Source: Sipunculus nudus
Taxonomy: Eukaryota; Annelida; Sipuncula; Golfingiida; Sipunculidae
Direction of reading: 5' to 3'
DNA length: 64,000 nt
Assembly: GCA_026874595.1 (NCBI GenBank)
Contig: CM049314.1
Span: 56,966,300 to 57,030,299, forward strand
The position numbers and the translations under genes are program-made. How positions within the stretch are numbered: position 1 is the stretch's first letter; each line of letters begins with the position of its first letter. Below are positions 22,150-34,956 of this stretch, piece by piece. The notes below the pieces were generated by a model. That model saw only the letters and a list, made by a program, of their open reading frames with translations. It was not told where the DNA came from and ran no database searches.

Positions 22150-22770
22150 CTTTGCCACTATCTAGTCCAGCGGTTAAGCTCCCATATTTGGAGGAATTGT
22201 GCAAAAAATGAAAGAAGCATGAAAGTTTCCAAAACTGTTCTTTGGAGCTTAACGGTGAATTTCAGATATAGGGCCAAGCTGAAAATAAATTATCTTGGCC
22301 AATATCCAAAATGGCGGCCAAGATGGCCGCAAATAATGTCAATAACTCGAGTTATAATGTCGCTAGAAAGCATTGCAAGTACTCTATTTTGATGTTTTTT
22401 GGGCCAAGAAATTCAATTTTTGAGCTACAAAACCTCACCAGGTACTCATTTTTTTTGTTTTTATAACAAGAGTTCGGTGATATTCCCATTGGGTCAGCGG
22501 TTAAGCTGCATATATAAAAGAATTGTGTAAAAGATAAAAGAAGAATGAAACTTTGAATAATAGTAATCCAGACCAAACTCAATATTTCCAGATATGAGGC
22601 CAGGCGGAATTCAGAATATCTTGGTCAAAATCCAAGAGGGCGGACAAGATGGCCGCCGGATTATGAAATAACAATATGTGCGGTGTTATTTGTCCTAGAA
22701 TCTACTGCAAGTACACTATTTCTATGTTTTTGGGGTCAAGAAGTTCATTTGTATGGATTTCAAGTCAGTA
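22150..22770. repeat. Diverged direct duplication of about 320 bp
   Basis: Two units share ordered landmarks: CAGCGGTTAAGCT (22169 and 22495), GGAATTGTG/AGAATTGTG with AAAGAAGAATGAAA-type runs, a TTTCCAGATATGAGGCC-like segment, AAGATGGCCGC (22320 and 22647), and GCAAGTACTCTAT. A third partial copy lies inverted at about 25640-25730 (ACATAGAAATTGTGCACTTG, then CAATGCATTCTAG). This points to a dispersed family rather than a unique duplication. Confidence 0.75.
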
Positions 22771-22934
22771 TAATGAATCTGTGAATGAAATTAGGTTTTA
22801 TTATTGTGTTTAACTGCCTTTTTCATGCACCTGGAATGGTAAAACTTATTTGTTGAATCCTGTGCTGAAATTTAATATATATAATTTTTTCAAATATTTG
22901 AAAACTGTGTCTCTTTTAATGTTTCGAGTGGTAA

Positions 22935-23115
22935 AAAACCCTCGGCTCTCTCCACTGGCGACGAAGGTTCTATAACCGGTGTTGCTATGGGAGTGGGTTG
23001 TAGTGGTTCTCCTTGACTTCTGATTCTAACCATCACTACTGAACGGGGTTTGAAGTTGGGGACCTACAACTCCGAATCCAAAGCCGTAACCACTATGCGA
23101 CGTCCTACCCCTTGA
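22935..23115 (-). mobile_element. tRNA-related SINE, minus strand
   Basis: Read on the minus strand, the element starts GTAGGACGTCGCATAGTGGT, with an A-box-like TCGCATAGTGGTTACGG. It has a decayed B box (ACTTCAAACCC) about 40 bases on, and then a body with ACCACTACAACCCACTCCC. The body motif GAGTGGGTTGTAGTGGT also occurs in the element at 24960-25135, which suggests a shared tail between two SINE subfamilies. Confidence 0.6.
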
Positions 23116-24255
23116 TTTGCTATATTTGTAACGTGGTGATTGTGCATGCGGAATCAGCAAACTTGCAGATACTTGTGCAGTTTGTAATTTACCCGCTACT
23201 TTGGTGATATGATAAGATTATCCTTACCAATTAGCTGACATTGCCTTTGCATTTACCGTTACTGCTTAAAATACTTCATTTGCTTACATAATGCACACAT
23301 TTTATATTACTTACATGTATTTATAAATATAATTACATAAAAATATTTACTACATTTATTTGAAAAAAAAATTAACACCATGTGCACATGATGCAAAATT
23401 CTAGATCGCACTGAGCCTTGCACCTAAGATAAACAGACCCGATAGTAAGAAAATTGGAATTTTGTGTGATTTACCAGAAGAAAACACCGTTGTCCTGTTA
23501 GATCTAAAAGAAAATATTCAGGCATAAGTGAAAAAAATTGATGGCAATATTACAGAATGTTATGGAATAAACTATTCTGTTCAGCAGTAATAATATTCAG
23601 GAATAATATTCAGAATTAGTCTATTCTCATTGATGTATGTTCACCTGATGAAGCATGCGGTATGAAATAAAAGTTTCCCAAACATTCTGCATATGGGCAT
23701 AAAGCAGAGAATATTCTTAGCACAGTAGCTTAAAGCACAGAATCGTTATACCAGTCAAGTCAATGAAAACTCAAACCAAACTTTGTACTGAATTTTTATA
23801 TAATCTAGGTGATGAAGACAAAATGTATGTCTGGAACCTAAGGGTTTATTATATTTTTTAACCTTGTGGTGTGAATTCGAAATTCTATCTTGCGCCTTGC
23901 TTTTTCATTCCCTCATCATACATCCCTGAAACATCAACGATTAGCTGACTTGAACACTGGCAGCACTGACCCCTGAAGTTTGATACACTATGGTAAATAT
24001 TCTAATAATACATGTATGAACTACATGAATCTACAAGTATCCATACCGTAAGCAAATGAAAGTATTTTGTTGACACCAACACATCATGCAAAGTGAATTC
24101 CAACTCGTTAAATTCGAAAAAGTTTTATATCACGAAAATGGCATCACAGCAAAATATAGTGATATTTTACTGATCCATGGTAATTATTTTGTACGAGCAT
24201 CATCATAACATCACAATATTAGCAATCTGCAAAGGTATCTACATGTATGTTGATT
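23116..24255. other. No feature recognised
   Basis: AT-rich DNA with no exon, tandem structure or inverted termini that I could support. Confidence 0.5.
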
Positions 24256-24259
24256 ATAT

Positions 24260-25760
24260 CATGCATTCATCACCATCGCACGTGCTCCTCTAAATTTGTT
24301 CTGATTCTGTCTTCATGCCAGCATACTGTGTGAGAACCATCGCCTAATGGCAAAAGAAGCAAAGAATCTGTACATCAAACACCTGTGAGCTTCTACATAT
24401 GTGCGTATCCTGTCATGCATGCATGTAGTCTAAATAATTTATGGATACAATTATCCTGAGAAACACGCATGGTGTTCAAATACATGTAACCAGTACATGT
24501 ATTTTAAATTTCAGCACTACAATCTGATATTTCCAAACTTCATTAACAAAGGTTTACATGAATGTAAAATTGATCGTAAACTTTACCAAATTTGATACCA
24601 GACATATTAGCTAAATTTATTTCATCCATCGCCTCTAGGGAAATCAAACAGAAGAATTTAATATAATAAAACATAGCTCAGCAAATGACACTTTCATTTG
24701 AAAATGCAGTATTAAACAAATTTTACAGGATTTTAACATGCTAATGGAAGTGCTAATGAAAAAGACACTTTTAGCGAAATTTCAATACGTACACAGTAGA
24801 CATATAGAATCTGACAGGTGTGAGCTTCTTATATATGTCTTTATCCTGCCACGCACGCATTATAAGCTAGCTAAACGTTATTTTATTTGGATTGTTTATT
24901 TTATTTGTATATATATTTTATATGGATCGTACAATTAGTTAACACAACTATTACAAGCTTCTCTTCATGGCTCGAATTGTTGCGTTCGGTAGTATATGGA
25001 TGGAGGAAATCGGAGAACACGGAGAAAACAACCGTCCTTGGAAGGACCACTACAACCCACTCTGATAGGAACGATGTTGATCAAATCTGCGGTTTTTGAG
25101 ATAGACGAGCGTCTCACCACTCGACTGTCCACATCATTACATTGAAACAGATATACTTAAAAATAATATATATTTCAAATGACAGCACAGTTTTATTAGT
25201 GCTTGTGATATTTCCCAATTGCACTAAATTTTTTTGCATAAAAGTTACGTTGATCGCAGAATCTAATTACATGAATGTTGGTTTTAAATATCCTAATGAT
25301 TAGTGTTTATGGGCATATCAAGTTCTTAATTTTATTTAAGATTTTGACACAGAAGTTTCTTGAGCCAACACCTTTTCAAAGCAATTACATTTATCAGCAT
25401 GCAAATAAAGGGAAATTAAAAGGAGGAAATATGAAATATTGCAATCGAAACTGTTCTACAATTCAAGCATGAAAATGCATGACGAAACAGACAAACCTAG
25501 CCCAGGAAATAACACTTTCATTGGAGAACGATCACAAAGTGTTTGCTGTTCGATGTGCTAGACAAAGGCAAATTTAGCATAATTTCAAAATCAACAAAAC
25601 CAGAATTGAACCATAGAGTCATAATACATACTTGAAACCCTTATAAATGAATTCCATGACCCCGAAAACATAGAAATTGTGCACTTGCAATGCATTCTAG
25701 GACAAATATAACCGGATATATTGATAGCTACAAACTTTTGCATTTTTAGATAACAATGGG
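24260..25760. repeat. Diverged dispersed-repeat copies
   Basis: Several segments recur in order with many differences. GTGAGCTTCTACATATGTG (24387) matches GTGAGCTTCTTATATATGTC (24819), each followed by ATCCTG(T/C)CA(T/C)GCA. AATGACACTTTCATTTGA (24684) matches AATAACACTTTCATTGGA (25507). These look like old copies of one family with a SINE inserted among them. Confidence 0.45.
24960..25135 (-). mobile_element. Second SINE-like element, minus strand
   Basis: On the minus strand the 5' end is GGACAGTCGAGTGGTGAGAC, tRNA-A-box-like. The body reads GAGTGGGTTGTAGTGGTCCT, then ACGGTTGTTTTCTCCGTGTT and CTCCGATTTCCTCC. The body motif is shared with the element at 22935-23115. No target duplication was established. 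Confidence 0.5.
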
Positions 25761-26284
25761 AACAATGGGAAACACATAGCAGGGAATATCAATATATTTA
25801 TTTACCGTGACCCGCACAGATAATCTTTAATATGTTAACAGAAGATCATACTGCCTCTAGATTGAACATGTACTGGAAACATAAGACATCGCAAATAGAC
25901 GATAATATCCATGCAGTGTTTTAAAACCTTAGAAACAGATACTGTGTAATGAGGTGATTTGAAAGAATTCTTCTATGTTTCTTAATGTAAGAAACTGAAG
26001 TCCTTGCAAGTTACATTTCCGGAGGTAATAAGGCTCATCCTCTGCCTCATCCTATATTTTCTTTGGAGATTTATAGAAAATCAATTTGTAAATTTACCAA
26101 ATTTAAAAGGTAATTCTTTAAATATGCTCCCCCAATTGTTAAAAAATTGAAATAAATAATTGATGTAGTAAAGTGCAAACCTATCCGCTCTAGTACATAT
26201 TAATTGTATGTATATTAGGTACGAATCAAACTTACGTGTAAGGAATAGGCTTAAAGAGTGAGTAGATGCATCGTCACAAGAAAC

Positions 26285-27135
26285 CGGGCGGAGCCAGACT
26301 CATAGCGCAAGTCCTCCTACTCAGATCCCTAGCCATAGCGGTGGCTTCATCAATCTACGTCCTAAGCCATGACGGTGGCTTCACAAATTCCCAACATCCC
26401 CAGCCATAGCGCTGGCTTCACCAATCCCCAACATCCCCAGCCATAGCGGTGGCTTCACAAATAATTAACATCCCCAGCTATAATGGTGGCTTCACTTATC
26501 CCCAACATCCCTAGCCATGGCGGTGGCTTCACAAATAAACAACATCCCCTGATATAATGGTGGCCTCACCAATCCCCAACATCCCCAGCCATAGTGGTGG
26601 CTTCACATATAGAAAAGATCCCAAGCTATAATGGTGGCTTCTCAAATCTACAACATCCCCAGCCATAGTGGTGGCTTCACAAATAGAAAACATCCCAAGC
26701 TATAATGGTGGCTTCTCAAATCTACAACATACCCAGCCATAACGGTGGCTTCACAAATCCACAACATCCCCAACCATAACGGTAGCTTCAACAATCTACA
26801 ACCTCCCCAGCCATAACGGTGGCTTAACAATCCACAACATCCCCGGCCATAATGGTTGCTTCACCAACCTACAACATGCCCAGCCATACCGGTAGTTTCC
26901 CAATATACAACATCCCCAAGCATAACGATGGCTTCACCAATCTACCATACCCGCAGCCATAACGGTGGCTTTACCAATCCACAACATGACCAGCCATAAC
27001 GGTGGCTTCACTAATCAACAACATCCCCAGTCATAATGGCGGCTTCATCAATCTACAACATCCTAAACCATAACGGCGGCTTCACCTAACCACAACATCC
27101 CCAGTCCTAACGGTAGCTTCACCAATCCACAACTT
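26285..27135. repeat. 37-bp minisatellite, about 23 units
   Basis: The unit is approximately CCCAGCCATAACGGTGGCTT followed by CACAAATCCACAACATC. The GGTGGCTTCA landmark recurs every 34-38 bases (for example 26340, 26374, 26411, 26449, 26485, 26522). Units differ by substitutions and 1-3 base indels. The antisense open frame at 26648-26830 is a by-product. Confidence 0.92.
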
Positions 27136-27859
27136 GTTCCGACAGGTTATTTCATAGGTTCCTCGGTATGTCCACATTAAACAAAGGTGAATTGAAAACA
27201 TGCTGGGCCAGTCAACTGAATATATCCGAAATCCGTTTGAAAAAGCCAGGTTTATGACCATATTACGCGCCAATACATATAGAAAAACATTTAACATGCG
27301 TCATATCATACGGATTGCAATACGTCTACACACACAAGCGCACTCAAATAAACATATACCCGACTAGATGATGATAAAACATAATTAAGCAGGTGAAATA
27401 CAATACTAACTCTACTTCTATTACTTCTAGTAAAATTACATAATGAACAATAATCCTTTACCGTTTACTGACATAAACACAGGCATATATATCAGAAATA
27501 CCAGCTGATATCACTACAGAAAGGCGCGCTACTAGGTTAGTTGTCCCCTATTGAAGGTGTTTTATATCCGTGATTAGAGCTCGAAGTAAATTAAGGGAAA
27601 TCAGCAGTGATCCATGTATAGTTGACTTGTTGTTCATGGGGTTTTAGAGCGTCAGTCCGACTCCATATATCTTCATGTATATCTTCGATATCTTCAAAAA
27701 ATACCCAGAGACGGTGTCTTTTTGTTTAAATTATTATTAGTGTATCACTAAGCTTGATAATCTCCATACCAGTGGCGTATCCAGGATTTGAAAATAGAGG
27801 GGGGGGGGGCAGCCCCAAAGCTGGGAAGGGGCTGTTCTGCATCTTTTAGAATGTTTGTT

Positions 27860-27904
<45 letters not shown>

Positions 27905-28247
27905 ATAAGTGGCATTTAAAAAGATGCATGTTCACACATATTTCGCTACATTCTATATTTCTGAAATTACCAAATGCTCATCAACCCGTAGGTACATTCA
28001 AACTGCATGAACAATGTTTGTTATGTATATATTCAGTTATATTATATTATATAAATATAATTAATCAGATTATTAATATCTTCCACAAAGCCTAATAGGA
28101 AGCAAGCATATTTAATCTTGTTTGAGTAAAATTGTCTCCAACTATAAACATAACAATATTGTTAGTACTTGCAGTGTTATTATGATTATTGTTATTAATT
28201 TTGTATGGCGTCCAATTCAAGTTGTTGATTATGTTAACCGTGGGGCC

Positions 28248-28319
<72 letters not shown>

Positions 28320-31000
28320 ATGCATTATTTGAACAACAGGAAAATGCATGCATCAATAAATGTATAGTGTTGTAACTTAATTGTAATTTTAATGTAAAAG
28401 ATGGTCAGAACATATAAAAAAACTTAAATGGATTAACCATTACATGTCACTGAATCTGTTAAAGGTAACAGCATCTATTTTATGTGAAGCTTTTGATAAT
28501 GAATTCGATAATACAGGTCTTTTGTAGATAAAATATTTTTGCATCAATTAAATACAAACTGGAGCCAGTTTGAATTGAAATATAATAAAGATATTCTGAC
28601 CTGAGGTAAATTAAGTACTTCAACACAAGAATCTTAGAAGGGAAAAATAGTCGTTGAATTATAGTTGAAATTTTCGGGTTTAAATATTGTTGAAAGTACT
28701 TTACTGTTTAGATTTGTTTTAGAAATGTTCAAAATCTCATACTCTTATCATTTACATTACAGCCAATATCTTGCTAAGCTTTTTTTCTTTCTCTACAAAT
28801 TTCAACTATTACAACAAATATTGTTTTTCTTTAGGTGAATGGAAACTTTATAACTTAAAATAAGTATACATTATTATATCACATTATGTATCTTTATGTA
28901 CATTATAGACAATATCTTGCTAAGCTTTTGTCCTTTCTTTACAAAATATTCACCAATTTTTTTTTCAACTATATTCTTTCTTTCGATGAATATTTTTTAC
29001 TTTAAAAAGATAATAACTGTCTCTGTTACTTATTGTTTTTAAGGCCGCGCCGATAAAAAAACAGGATTTACAGACTTGCTGACTATTATCACACTAACAA
29101 AATCAATTATTTCTCGGAAATATATAATCAAATAATCCTAATTGTTAATCCAAATTGGCCCGCTTATTTTTTTTATAAAAACGGCTCGTTATCCAAAAAC
29201 ACCTGATAGCATTTTACCACGTGACTAACATCACCACATCTATGCATGGAAAGGCATGCAAATATGTATTTACTTCAAACGTCATATTTTATATGTGTGT
29301 ATACTTAAAAAATAGAACGTAGAATAAATGTGAGGTAACAAACAACACTTTCAAGTAGTTGACTGGCTCAAGTGTTAGAATACGGCCCTGCATACTGACC
29401 AGGTTTACAACAGTTTTCCTGGAAGACCGCATTACACCAATAACAAAGAACTTTGCATAACAATGCAAAGGAACGCGGATCACAGTAAAATGAGCTACCA
29501 ACATATCAAAGTTAACTCTGCTTGCTTTAACTCTTGTTATGCTGATTCCAGGATCGGGAACACTGTTAATTTTTTTATCGTTTTGTCGGCCATAATGTAG
29601 CATAATGTAGAAATGTAGCTCCGTTATTCGTAGTATTCACTGTCGTGACATTTATCCCGTTTGCCATTACGACAGTAACAGTGACTGGATTAGCAGCTGG
29701 CACATTGGTACTAAGATGAATTATTGTTGGATCTCTTAACATAAAACGGATCATTCAACCATCCTCTGCCTCTAATTTCACATGTATGCGAGTTTAGAAA
29801 CACAACACTTGGAACAATCATCGCAATGAACGCAACATAAATGATTTATAACTCGTTCTTGATTAATTTTCTGCACTGCGCAAAAGGCATTCATTGGTGC
29901 TGGTTTCAATTTACTCTGTGTACTGTGCAAATTAGCATCCGTTACTGTGGCTGTACTTTTTTGTTTGCTCTTACAGTAAGCTGTCTATTAGTGGGAGCCC
30001 AACCTTTATGTAGATTCCTACCTTCTCTTATGCCGGTTCCACGTCTCGCTCAATGCTGTACGCAAGATCTTTTCAGCAATTAACGGGATCGCAGATATAT
30101 AAGAATATGTTGTGTGTTGCGGGGGGGGGGGGGGCTCGTTCGGTATAGTTTGTCAATTATATTATAGCTATGCACGTATGTCTGTCGCTTACGAGGTGTC
30201 AGATATGCTTACTACGCATGAATCTATTGCTTTAAAAAATTCTGGTAATAAACGTAAACAACAAATAATATCACATATGCTTATGTTATATGGCGGGGCC
30301 TTTTCCTACAACTCTTTCCCACATTCCTCTCCACATAACACTATTGTTCTTTTTCTGTGATAGAGTGTATTATAATTCAAAGATTAGGATTATTTAGCTG
30401 CATCAGCCACATAACTTTCTTTTACTCACGATATGCTTAATTATAAGCACAATATCTCCGCCAGCAAAGGCTTGGGGTTCCCGTCTTCTGACTGTTTATC
30501 ATTTGCCCGTTAAAAACTAAAGAATTTAAAAAAAGAGAAAGTTAATAATAAATATATTTTGTTTAAAAGAAACTTTCAGAGATTCTACCAACAACGCCTA
30601 ATTTAATAACATGAAACATGAATAATAATTTAGCAAATTAAAGCATTTTCCTCTCATCTTTAATAAAAACTGGTATTCCCCAATCAAGAATCTTTTTGAT
30701 TTACAACATTGCTTTAAACAATATACCAAATTAGAATTATGTAAAATATATAATATAATATTAGAATATGTAAAATATCTGTATCTGATTCGTGGAATCG
30801 AATTGTCAGTAGAACTAATTATTCGATGAATAATGGGTGTCAAAGTGTTCTAGTGGTCTCTGTTTATACTGGGTTACTGATCTGTATGTTGTGGTGATTT
30901 AATAAAAAATGTAAATCATACAAACTGTGTGACACAGGCCAGAGGTATGGTTATAAAACATTTTGTTCCACAAACATGCGATAATTCGGCCCGCTTAAGA
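27136..31000. other. AT-rich intergenic region with (TA)n tracts
   Basis: No gene is recognised. A fragment of the CAGGGGCGGATCC-type MITE family may be present at 27770-27840 (GGCGTATCCAGGATTTGA with a G run). Two (TA)n tracts follow at 27861-27902 and 28251-28312, and there is a G13 run at 30121. The minus-strand open frame at 29289-29603 (104 codons) has no family features I recognise. Confidence 0.55.
28251..28312. repeat. (TA)n microsatellite (others at 27861, 33074, 37727, 37980, 47275)
   Basis: Uninterrupted alternating TA of about 60 bases. Similar tracts lie at 27861-27902, 33074-33137, 37727-37780, 37980-38013 and 47275-47341. The IYIYIY open frames across them are not genes. Confidence 0.95.
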
Positions 31001-31008
31001 CTATATAA
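31001..31008 (+). promoter_or_regulatory. TATA-like box upstream of the LRR-Ig gene
   Basis: CTATATAA lies 233 bases before the start codon at 31234. The placement would give a 5' untranslated leader of about 200 bases if it is used. No initiator was identified. Confidence 0.25.
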
Positions 31009-31233
31009 CCGGTAATTTCATGGAAATATTTACCGAGTGCGTAAAACCATTATGTAAGCTCAGAGTTATGAGTCCTTACCAAATGACCATACGTACCATT
31101 GTGTCTCTCTGTCCCTTCAGTGATAAACAAAAGTAGAAAATGATAGTATGCGGATTGCAGTAAAAACGGAAATAAACAAACTTCATTTCTCCAGAAAGGA
31201 GCACCGTTAAGCAATATCAACATCAGTGCTAAA

Positions 31234-32787
31234 ATGAGATATCTCAATACAAGGCAACTACTTGTTATGACCATTAGTGTATTTATAACTGGGGCTTTGA
31301 ACGTAGGACCCAGTTCTGGATGTCACGGAAATGGCTCCTCCCTTAATTGTTCTGGGCTGGGGTTAAGAAGACTTCCGTTCAGGAACTTAACAGCTTCTGT
31401 TTCTAAGGATATGTTCATGGGTAACCTCACGGTGCTGAACGTTTCAAATACGAATCTGTCTACTCAACAACTGTATACATGGGACTTTGCTTCAAATATT
31501 GAATTTTTAGACCTGACTAACAATAACATCAATGATGACACAATATTTGAATGTCTCAAGAAAATGAAGTGGCTACTAATTGGAAACAATGATATTTGTC
31601 AACTCAAGGAAAATGCACTTGGTGGATTAAAAAACCTGGAAGGTCTGAATGCAGCAAACAATTGTCTGGAGACAATAGACTTTTCACATTTCCGTGATAT
31701 GCACGCCTTGAGATATCTGATACTGCGGAAAAACCGGATCACTGAGTGTGTTACTTCAACAGGTACCGGTTGGATGGACCAGCTTTACTATCTAGACTTG
31801 AGTTACAATCAACTGGTTCTTCCCTTGGATTTAGAGTCGTTTCCTAGACATCTTTCTCTCCTTCACAATCCTCTATTTTGTGGCTGTAGAGTAGGATCCT
31901 TTGCAAAACGATTGGGGACGGTCTTAGCGTCCTGCAAAGACCCAAATGTTATTAGTCTCACATCACATACGTGTTCTTACACGTATGAAAATAAATTAAG
32001 AGCCGAGATACCAGAAAGATGTGCTCCACTTGAAAATGAAACAGTAGATGAGTTACGAAACCTGTACAAAGCTCTTCCTGAATGTACAGTACCATATGTG
32101 TATTTGGGGAAGATCAACAACGGGAAAAGTGTGATGTGTGTCGCTATCGGTGGACCGGGAATTCTGGTTAACATGACAACACCAGACAAAGAGTCAATTA
32201 TCCCTCCTCGTCAAAACATGTTTGTAATAGTAAAAACACCTTTTCAGCATTATGGCGAGTACAGTTGTACAGTAAGGAGCCAATTTAATCAAGAAATAGT
32301 GGTCAGTAAGACTACATGGGTGAACAATCATTCGAGCTCCTTTATCACATACTTTGAGGAGGTGGTTTGTGATGGGAGGATGACCGGTTTCTTGATGCGC
32401 AGTATTTCGGATTACATAATCCTTGGCATATGTTGTATAAGTATACTTGCGAATCTTGTTTTCTTGGGAAAATGTTGTTTCAAATTCCTAAAGCAGAAAA
32501 AGAACAGCAAAGTGAAGTTGATAAGTCTGACAAATGTGACATACATGAACACCCTTCGAATCAAACCCAACAGACCCTGCAGTACACAAGAGCCTAATGA
32601 CGATGATCCATACCAAGAAGTTAAAGGCTTCTTTGATCCACGTGACCAGATCATGGAAAACAATATCTTGTACGAGCCTGACAGCCCTCCGTGTGCAGCT
32701 GCGTCGCCGCCCAAAAATGTTGACGCCGGCCACGCCCACTATTACTATGTCGAGGACAAGTTTGAACAGGACCATGGACTAAAGTAA
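31234..32787 (+). CDS. Single-exon LRR and Ig-domain transmembrane protein
   Basis: This is a 517-residue predicted type I membrane protein, probably a cell-surface recognition or adhesion receptor (inference from architecture). A hydrophobic signal peptide spans about residues 8-22. A cysteine pair (C30, C39) opens the leucine-rich region, with LRR units such as LTVLNVSNTNLS, IEFLDLTNNNIN, LEGLNAANNCLE, LRYLILRKNRIT and LYYLDLSYNQL over roughly 64-210. A cysteine cap follows (C216, C218, C234, C247), as in LRRCT domains. The Ig-like domain at about 285-365 has C302 and C345, the latter in YGEYSC. The membrane segment is about 394-412, followed by basic KFLKQKK. The roughly 100-residue tail has tyrosines in YQEV (460), LYEP (480) and YYYVED (503-505), possible SH2-docking sites. 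Several NxS/T sites lie outside the membrane. The ATG is the first in frame, no intron is needed, and the stop is TAA. Many such genes occur in molluscs. The exact orthologue is not assigned. Confidence 0.9.
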   Translation: MRYLNTRQLLVMTISVFITGALNVGPSSGCHGNGSSLNCSGLGLRRLPFRNLTASVSKDMFMGNLTVLNVSNTNLSTQQLYTWDFASNIEFLDLTNNNINDDTIFECLKKMKWLLIGNNDICQLKENALGGLKNLEGLNAANNCLETIDFSHFRDMHALRYLILRKNRITECVTSTGTGWMDQLYYLDLSYNQLVLPLDLESFPRHLSLLHNPLFCGCRVGSFAKRLGTVLASCKDPNVISLTSHTCSYTYENKLRAEIPERCAPLENETVDELRNLYKALPECTVPYVYLGKINNGKSVMCVAIGGPGILVNMTTPDKESIIPPRQNMFVIVKTPFQHYGEYSCTVRSQFNQEIVVSKTTWVNNHSSSFITYFEEVVCDGRMTGFLMRSISDYIILGICCISILANLVFLGKCCFKFLKQKKNSKVKLISLTNVTYMNTLRIKPNRPCSTQEPNDDDPYQEVKGFFDPRDQIMENNILYEPDSPPCAAASPPKNVDAGHAHYYYVEDKFEQDHGLK

Positions 32788-32905
32788 GCAGAGCATACAC
32801 CTTTATATAATCATTTATATGCCGGTCGCGTGTTCATAGATCGTACAATGGCTTAATTGTTTCCAATGTTTACAATTCATTATAGATTTTAATATATAAC
32901 ATGGA

Positions 32906-32911
32906 AATAAA
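32906..32911 (+). terminator. Candidate polyadenylation signal of the LRR-Ig gene
   Basis: AATAAA lies about 120 bases after the stop of the LRR-Ig gene on the same strand. Confidence 0.5.
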
Positions 32912-33072
32912 AAGAACAGTTTGTTCAGTTTAATACAGTAATATGAATGTGTATACAGCATAATTCGTATTATTCGAAACTTTGAAATGTCTCAAGGTTC
33001 AGCATTAATGCTTTTGTAAAAGAAAAATATTATGTAGAATGAACAATTAGGCTAGTAAAAGCAAGGCAATAT

Positions 33073-33139
<67 letters not shown>

Positions 33140-34759
33140 AATGTACTTTAAGTAGATTATTAAGAGTAATACCTTTTTTAATATTATTTTCAATATTATC
33201 GCAGGATACTTCATTTCTGCTTATAATAAACAGTGTATAATCTCACGTCGTTAGCATTCAGCCATAGGCTTAGTGTATGCTGTCAGAATAACAATAAATT
33301 TCGGCTATAACTTTTAAAGATATTTTTCAGTATTTATATATTTATTACATCGAGTACTGTGTGTAAATAAAAACTTTTATAATATATATTATACCTCTCC
33401 TTACGGGCACCTCTGTACTAAGGACACTTTCTAATTACGGGCACTTACGGGCAGTCCCTTGAAAGTAAGCAAATCTTTAGGTATATCTGCATATATGTAT
33501 GATGTAAGTTTTGTTAAAGTAGCATTGATATATTGACAAACAGAGAGATGTAGATATTTATTATTATAGTTTATGTTTATAGTTGTTAAAGCTTGTAACA
33601 AGCAAAACTGTTTAACCATGGATGACTATGGTCGCATGCAGTGTAAACAGGATATCTTTATATATCGTTTAATAAAAGGAATACGTTTTACTACAGTTTG
33701 TGTAGACAGAATAAAGTTTCCGTGAAGCAAACCAGCTTGCGCTACAGATTTATTTGTTCTCAGAATGCTCCTGTGTTGGTCTCTTCTATTCATATAATTA
33801 TCGTATTCTAAATACAAGTTAGATATATATGCTTTCATATCCTGTATTATAATTAAGTGGATTTAATGAGTAGAGATGAGTAGATAATAGTGCCAAGAGT
33901 GGTACGCTAAGTAGAACCCCAAACCTGGGAAAACACTTCTTGAGAGATCGAAAGATATGACTGTTTTTCTTTTTTTTTTATTATTATTATTTTCTTCTGC
34001 CTATATAATAGTCATGTCCTTTAATTGTATAAAAATAACTTACAATTTGGAATGCAATTTAAACAAAACACAATATACACGTTTCAACGCCTGCTGTTTA
34101 AGGGCTGGCTTGTCGTCCATTTGTGAGAGATCGGGTTGAAGTTTTACAATTTCATGACACACTTGAAATTCACACTCTGAGCTCCAGGGGCGCTTTAGGG
34201 TACGTATTACAACTGTATTTCAGCCTTTTAACATTTTGTTTTTTAATCGAATAAATCGCGGGCCTTTCTCTCTGGCCCAAGGATGCATAAAATTCTTATA
34301 AGCGTTTATAAAACTCCCATATTTTTTTTTAAACTTGTTCATTGTTTTACGTGACAATGACGAACTGTTCCTGTTCGGAAGCTGAAATGATATAACCACT
34401 GACGCCGTAATTGAAGAATAAATAAAACAGAAAATGCGAGGTTACACAGTAATAATTTTATGTATCGGCATGAAAATATCGGCTTATAAATTATATAATC
34501 TCTTTTAATCTGACGTGTGATCATAAAGGTACAACTCGAATTGCAGAATACTGATTCCTGAGTGCGTTGATGATTAAACAGATTATGGTTAGAGTTCTGT
34601 GCCCCAGTAGTACTTTAATGACCTGATGGATCTTGAGATGACGCAAGGAAAATTAATAAGCATAAGGTGCATTTGTAACGCTGTAACAATATTGTCATAA
34701 AATTTCCCTTTTATTCGACACGATATTTTCATAGGTTAAGTCATAAGATATACGCTATG
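32912..34759. other. Intergenic DNA, no gene recognised
   Basis: AT-rich DNA with one long (TA)n tract at 33074-33137. No exon or element termini were recognised. Confidence 0.55.
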
Positions 34760-34956
34760 CAGGGGCGGATCCAGGTTTGAGAAAAGGAGGGGTCCAACCC
34801 AATAGGACTAATGTCAAAACCTAAAAAAAGGTCGCCATGTCAAGAAAGGGGGGGGGGGGGGGTCCAGGCCGCACAAATAGGTCTGAAAACCTTTAAAAAA
34901 GAGTGCGGTGCCTGAAAGGCGGGGGGTCCGACTGGACCCCTCTGGATCCGCTTCTG
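34760..34956. mobile_element. 197-bp hAT-like MITE, GGATCC-containing termini
   Basis: The left end is CAGGGGCGGATCCAGG and the right end is CCTCTGGATCCGCTTCTG. The reverse complement of the right end, CAGAAGCGGATCCAGAGG, matches the left. An internal GGTCCAACC/GGTCCGACTGGACCCC arrangement extends the inverted repeat, and a G15 run lies inside. A CAGNG start is typical of hAT elements. A relative is at 38100-38256. The 8-bp duplication expected for hAT is not evident here. Confidence 0.65.

Noticed and set aside
23645-23690. Second hammerhead ribozyme (CTGATGA followed by GAAA)
   Set aside because: CTGATGA and GAAA are present, but stem II between them cannot form and no stem I pairs around them.
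27859-28367. IYIYIY-rich open frames
   Set aside because: They are translations of (TA)n microsatellites.
29289-29603. 104-codon minus-strand frame as a gene
   Set aside because: It has no domain, splice or start evidence, and the surroundings look like decayed repeat. I could not support it.
32412-32775. Antisense open frames over the LRR-Ig gene
   Set aside because: They are shadows of the sense coding sequence without family features.
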